64,000 bases of DNA. It comes from Balamuthia mandrillaris (taxonomy: Eukaryota; Discosea; Longamoebia; Balamuthiidae). Made by a program: the position numbers and the translations under genes. The notes below the pieces were generated by a model. That model was not told where the DNA came from and searched no databases. It worked only from the letters and a program-made list of their open reading frames with translations. The stretch lies in NCBI GenBank assembly GCA_031835245.1, contig JAVKOQ010000112.1, positions 103,374-167,373 on the forward strand, written 5' to 3'. Each line of letters starts with the position of its first letter. The stretch's first letter is position 1. Of this stretch, positions 62,980 through 64,000 are shown in pieces.

Positions 62980-64000
62980 ATGGAAGCCTCAGCCGCTCTC
63001 GACACCCTCCATGAACAGCTTCGCAAGGCACAACAGGAGTACCTTCGCATGCTCCAACAATCCTTTCAACTTGAGCTCGACATCCCCAGCTGCCCTGAGA
63101 CTGAACGTGTTGCCAAAGAAGAAGAACAGCGCAAGTTAGACAAAGCCGCAGAACACACTAGAAAGGCCATGGAACAGTTACAACAGCGTATAGACAACTT
63201 TGTTGTGTTCCTCGCATCCACCTCGGCCACACTAGGCAACTCTTCCACATGCAACACTACCGCTGCCGCTGTTTCTCCTCCCTCGCCCATTCCACAGATC
63301 TCTCCCATACAGTCACCTTGTTTGAGTTCACCCTCTCCTGTTGATGTTTCTGTCAACAACACAACTGCTTCCAACAACACACATGTTCCCTCTGTTCCAG
63401 AAACACAGAGCAACACAACTACTCCTTCCCCTCCTACTCAGAAGAAAATGCCTCACCTTCCCTCCGGACTACCTAAGTTCGACGTCAGCAGGCGCCAGGA
63501 CCCTGCTCTTCACACCATGGAACTGGAGTATCACCTTAACGCCTACAACTACCCTGAGGACAGATGGACACAAGCCCTCATCACCACCCTTGTTGGAGAC
63601 GGACGTCTTTGGGCCATTAGCGCTCTATGAGACCAACCATGGAACGTCGCTCGAGACCTCTTCCATCGGCACTACCGCCTTCCAGACATCGAGGCCACAA
63701 CGATAGAGGCCGTCACGTCATTTCGACAGAAGCCTGGCGAAAGCGTTCATCAGCTCATTGATCGGTACTCTGTACTCTGTAATCGTCTTCCTGACACCTT
63801 CTATGACTACCTCAAAGCCTTTTTCTTTGGATGAGCCCTTCTTCCCCACATCAAGTCGAAGTACAAGCAACAGACTCTTTGCAACAAGCCACAAGATGTC
63901 ATTGCTGCTTTCAAGCTCGCAGTCCTCATTGAGTCAGAGTTTCCCCAACCTTCTTTGAAAGATAAAGGTCACAGCAAATCACCTCAACGGCAATCACCAT
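62980..64000 (+). pseudogene. retrotransposon gag-like gene, two in-frame TGA stops, runs off the window
   Basis: ATG 62980 opens a gag-like protein. It has a coiled-coil N-terminus (EQLRKAQQEYLRMLQQSF), a Ser/Thr/Pro/Asn-rich spacer and a capsid-like domain with LPKFD, HTMELEYHLNAYN and a run of regularly spaced helices (VTSFRQKPGESVHQLIDRY). This is the pattern of Ty3/gypsy-type gag. The same frame is broken by TGA at 63628-63630 and TGA at 63832-63834, yet shows no frameshift and continues to the window edge. It is therefore a recently decayed copy or one needing stop readthrough. Reverse transcriptase and integrase, if present, lie outside. Confidence 0.6.

Noticed and set aside
58865-63960. 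TGA read as a sense codon in this genome
   Set aside because: LSG1, C1-THF synthase, the myotubularin and the Mpv17-like gene all end at TGA at the expected family ends.

Overview
This is a gene-dense eukaryotic window. Nearly every gene is cut by short GT-AG introns of about 40-270 bp. Many of these introns are CT-rich on the coding strand. Protein content fits a free-living amoeba-like protist: a cytohesin-like Arf-GEF with an SH3 domain, an active myotubularin, a five-membrane-span prominin/tweety-like protein, a PSI-domain membrane protein, and two tyrosine-kinase-like receptors with kelch ectodomains. An amoebozoan is my best guess, possibly a discosean such as Balamuthia, but the placement is inference and low-confidence. 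TAA, TAG and TGA all close conserved genes, so the code looks standard.

Layout. 0.3-2.0 kb: cytochrome b5/b5-reductase fusion (+). 2.3-2.7 kb: a two-exon ATP synthase 6 kDa/subunit-j gene (-), rebuilt here from splice sites. 3.6-4.1 kb: secreted Gly/Tyr/Asp-rich protein (-). 4.7-9.2 kb: trifunctional C1-tetrahydrofolate synthase (+). 10.0-14.1 kb: myotubularin-like lipid phosphatase (+), convergent with a leucine-rich-repeat gene at 14.2-15.2 kb (-). 16.1-20.1 kb: SH3-Sec7-PH Arf-GEF (+). 20.3-20.9 kb: PSI-domain membrane protein (-). 22.8-24.0 kb: intronless Mpv17/PMP22 protein (+). 24.6-27.5 kb: LSG1 ribosome-export GTPase (+). 27.9-35.9 kb: giant unrecognised helical-repeat-like protein (+). 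36.4-43.6 kb: intronless PRPF8 (+). 43.7-46.8 kb: five-span prominin/tweety-like protein (-).

The most interesting block is 47.4-58.3 kb. It holds two tandem receptor-kinase genes whose ectodomain combines kelch repeats, a repeated Cys-rich module and a Calx-beta-like domain, followed by one membrane span and a tyrosine-kinase-like domain with HCD instead of HRD (a non-RD kinase). Their intracellular halves, including an intron, are almost identical at DNA level while the ectodomains have diverged. That pattern suggests gene conversion of the signalling half and diversification of the sensing half.

From 58.4 kb to the end the window changes character. It contains a decayed transposase-like gene with a zinc-finger-like N-terminus and an antisense companion ORF, bracketed by short inverted repeats; a Myb-like fragment; and a 235-bp LTR followed by a gag-like reading frame running off the window. 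Both mobile genes carry in-frame stops, all of them TGA.

Most conserved genes are housekeeping and share no pathway: one-carbon metabolism, respiration, 60S export, splicing. The Arf-GEF and the myotubularin both act in membrane traffic, but nothing here shows that they are co-regulated.
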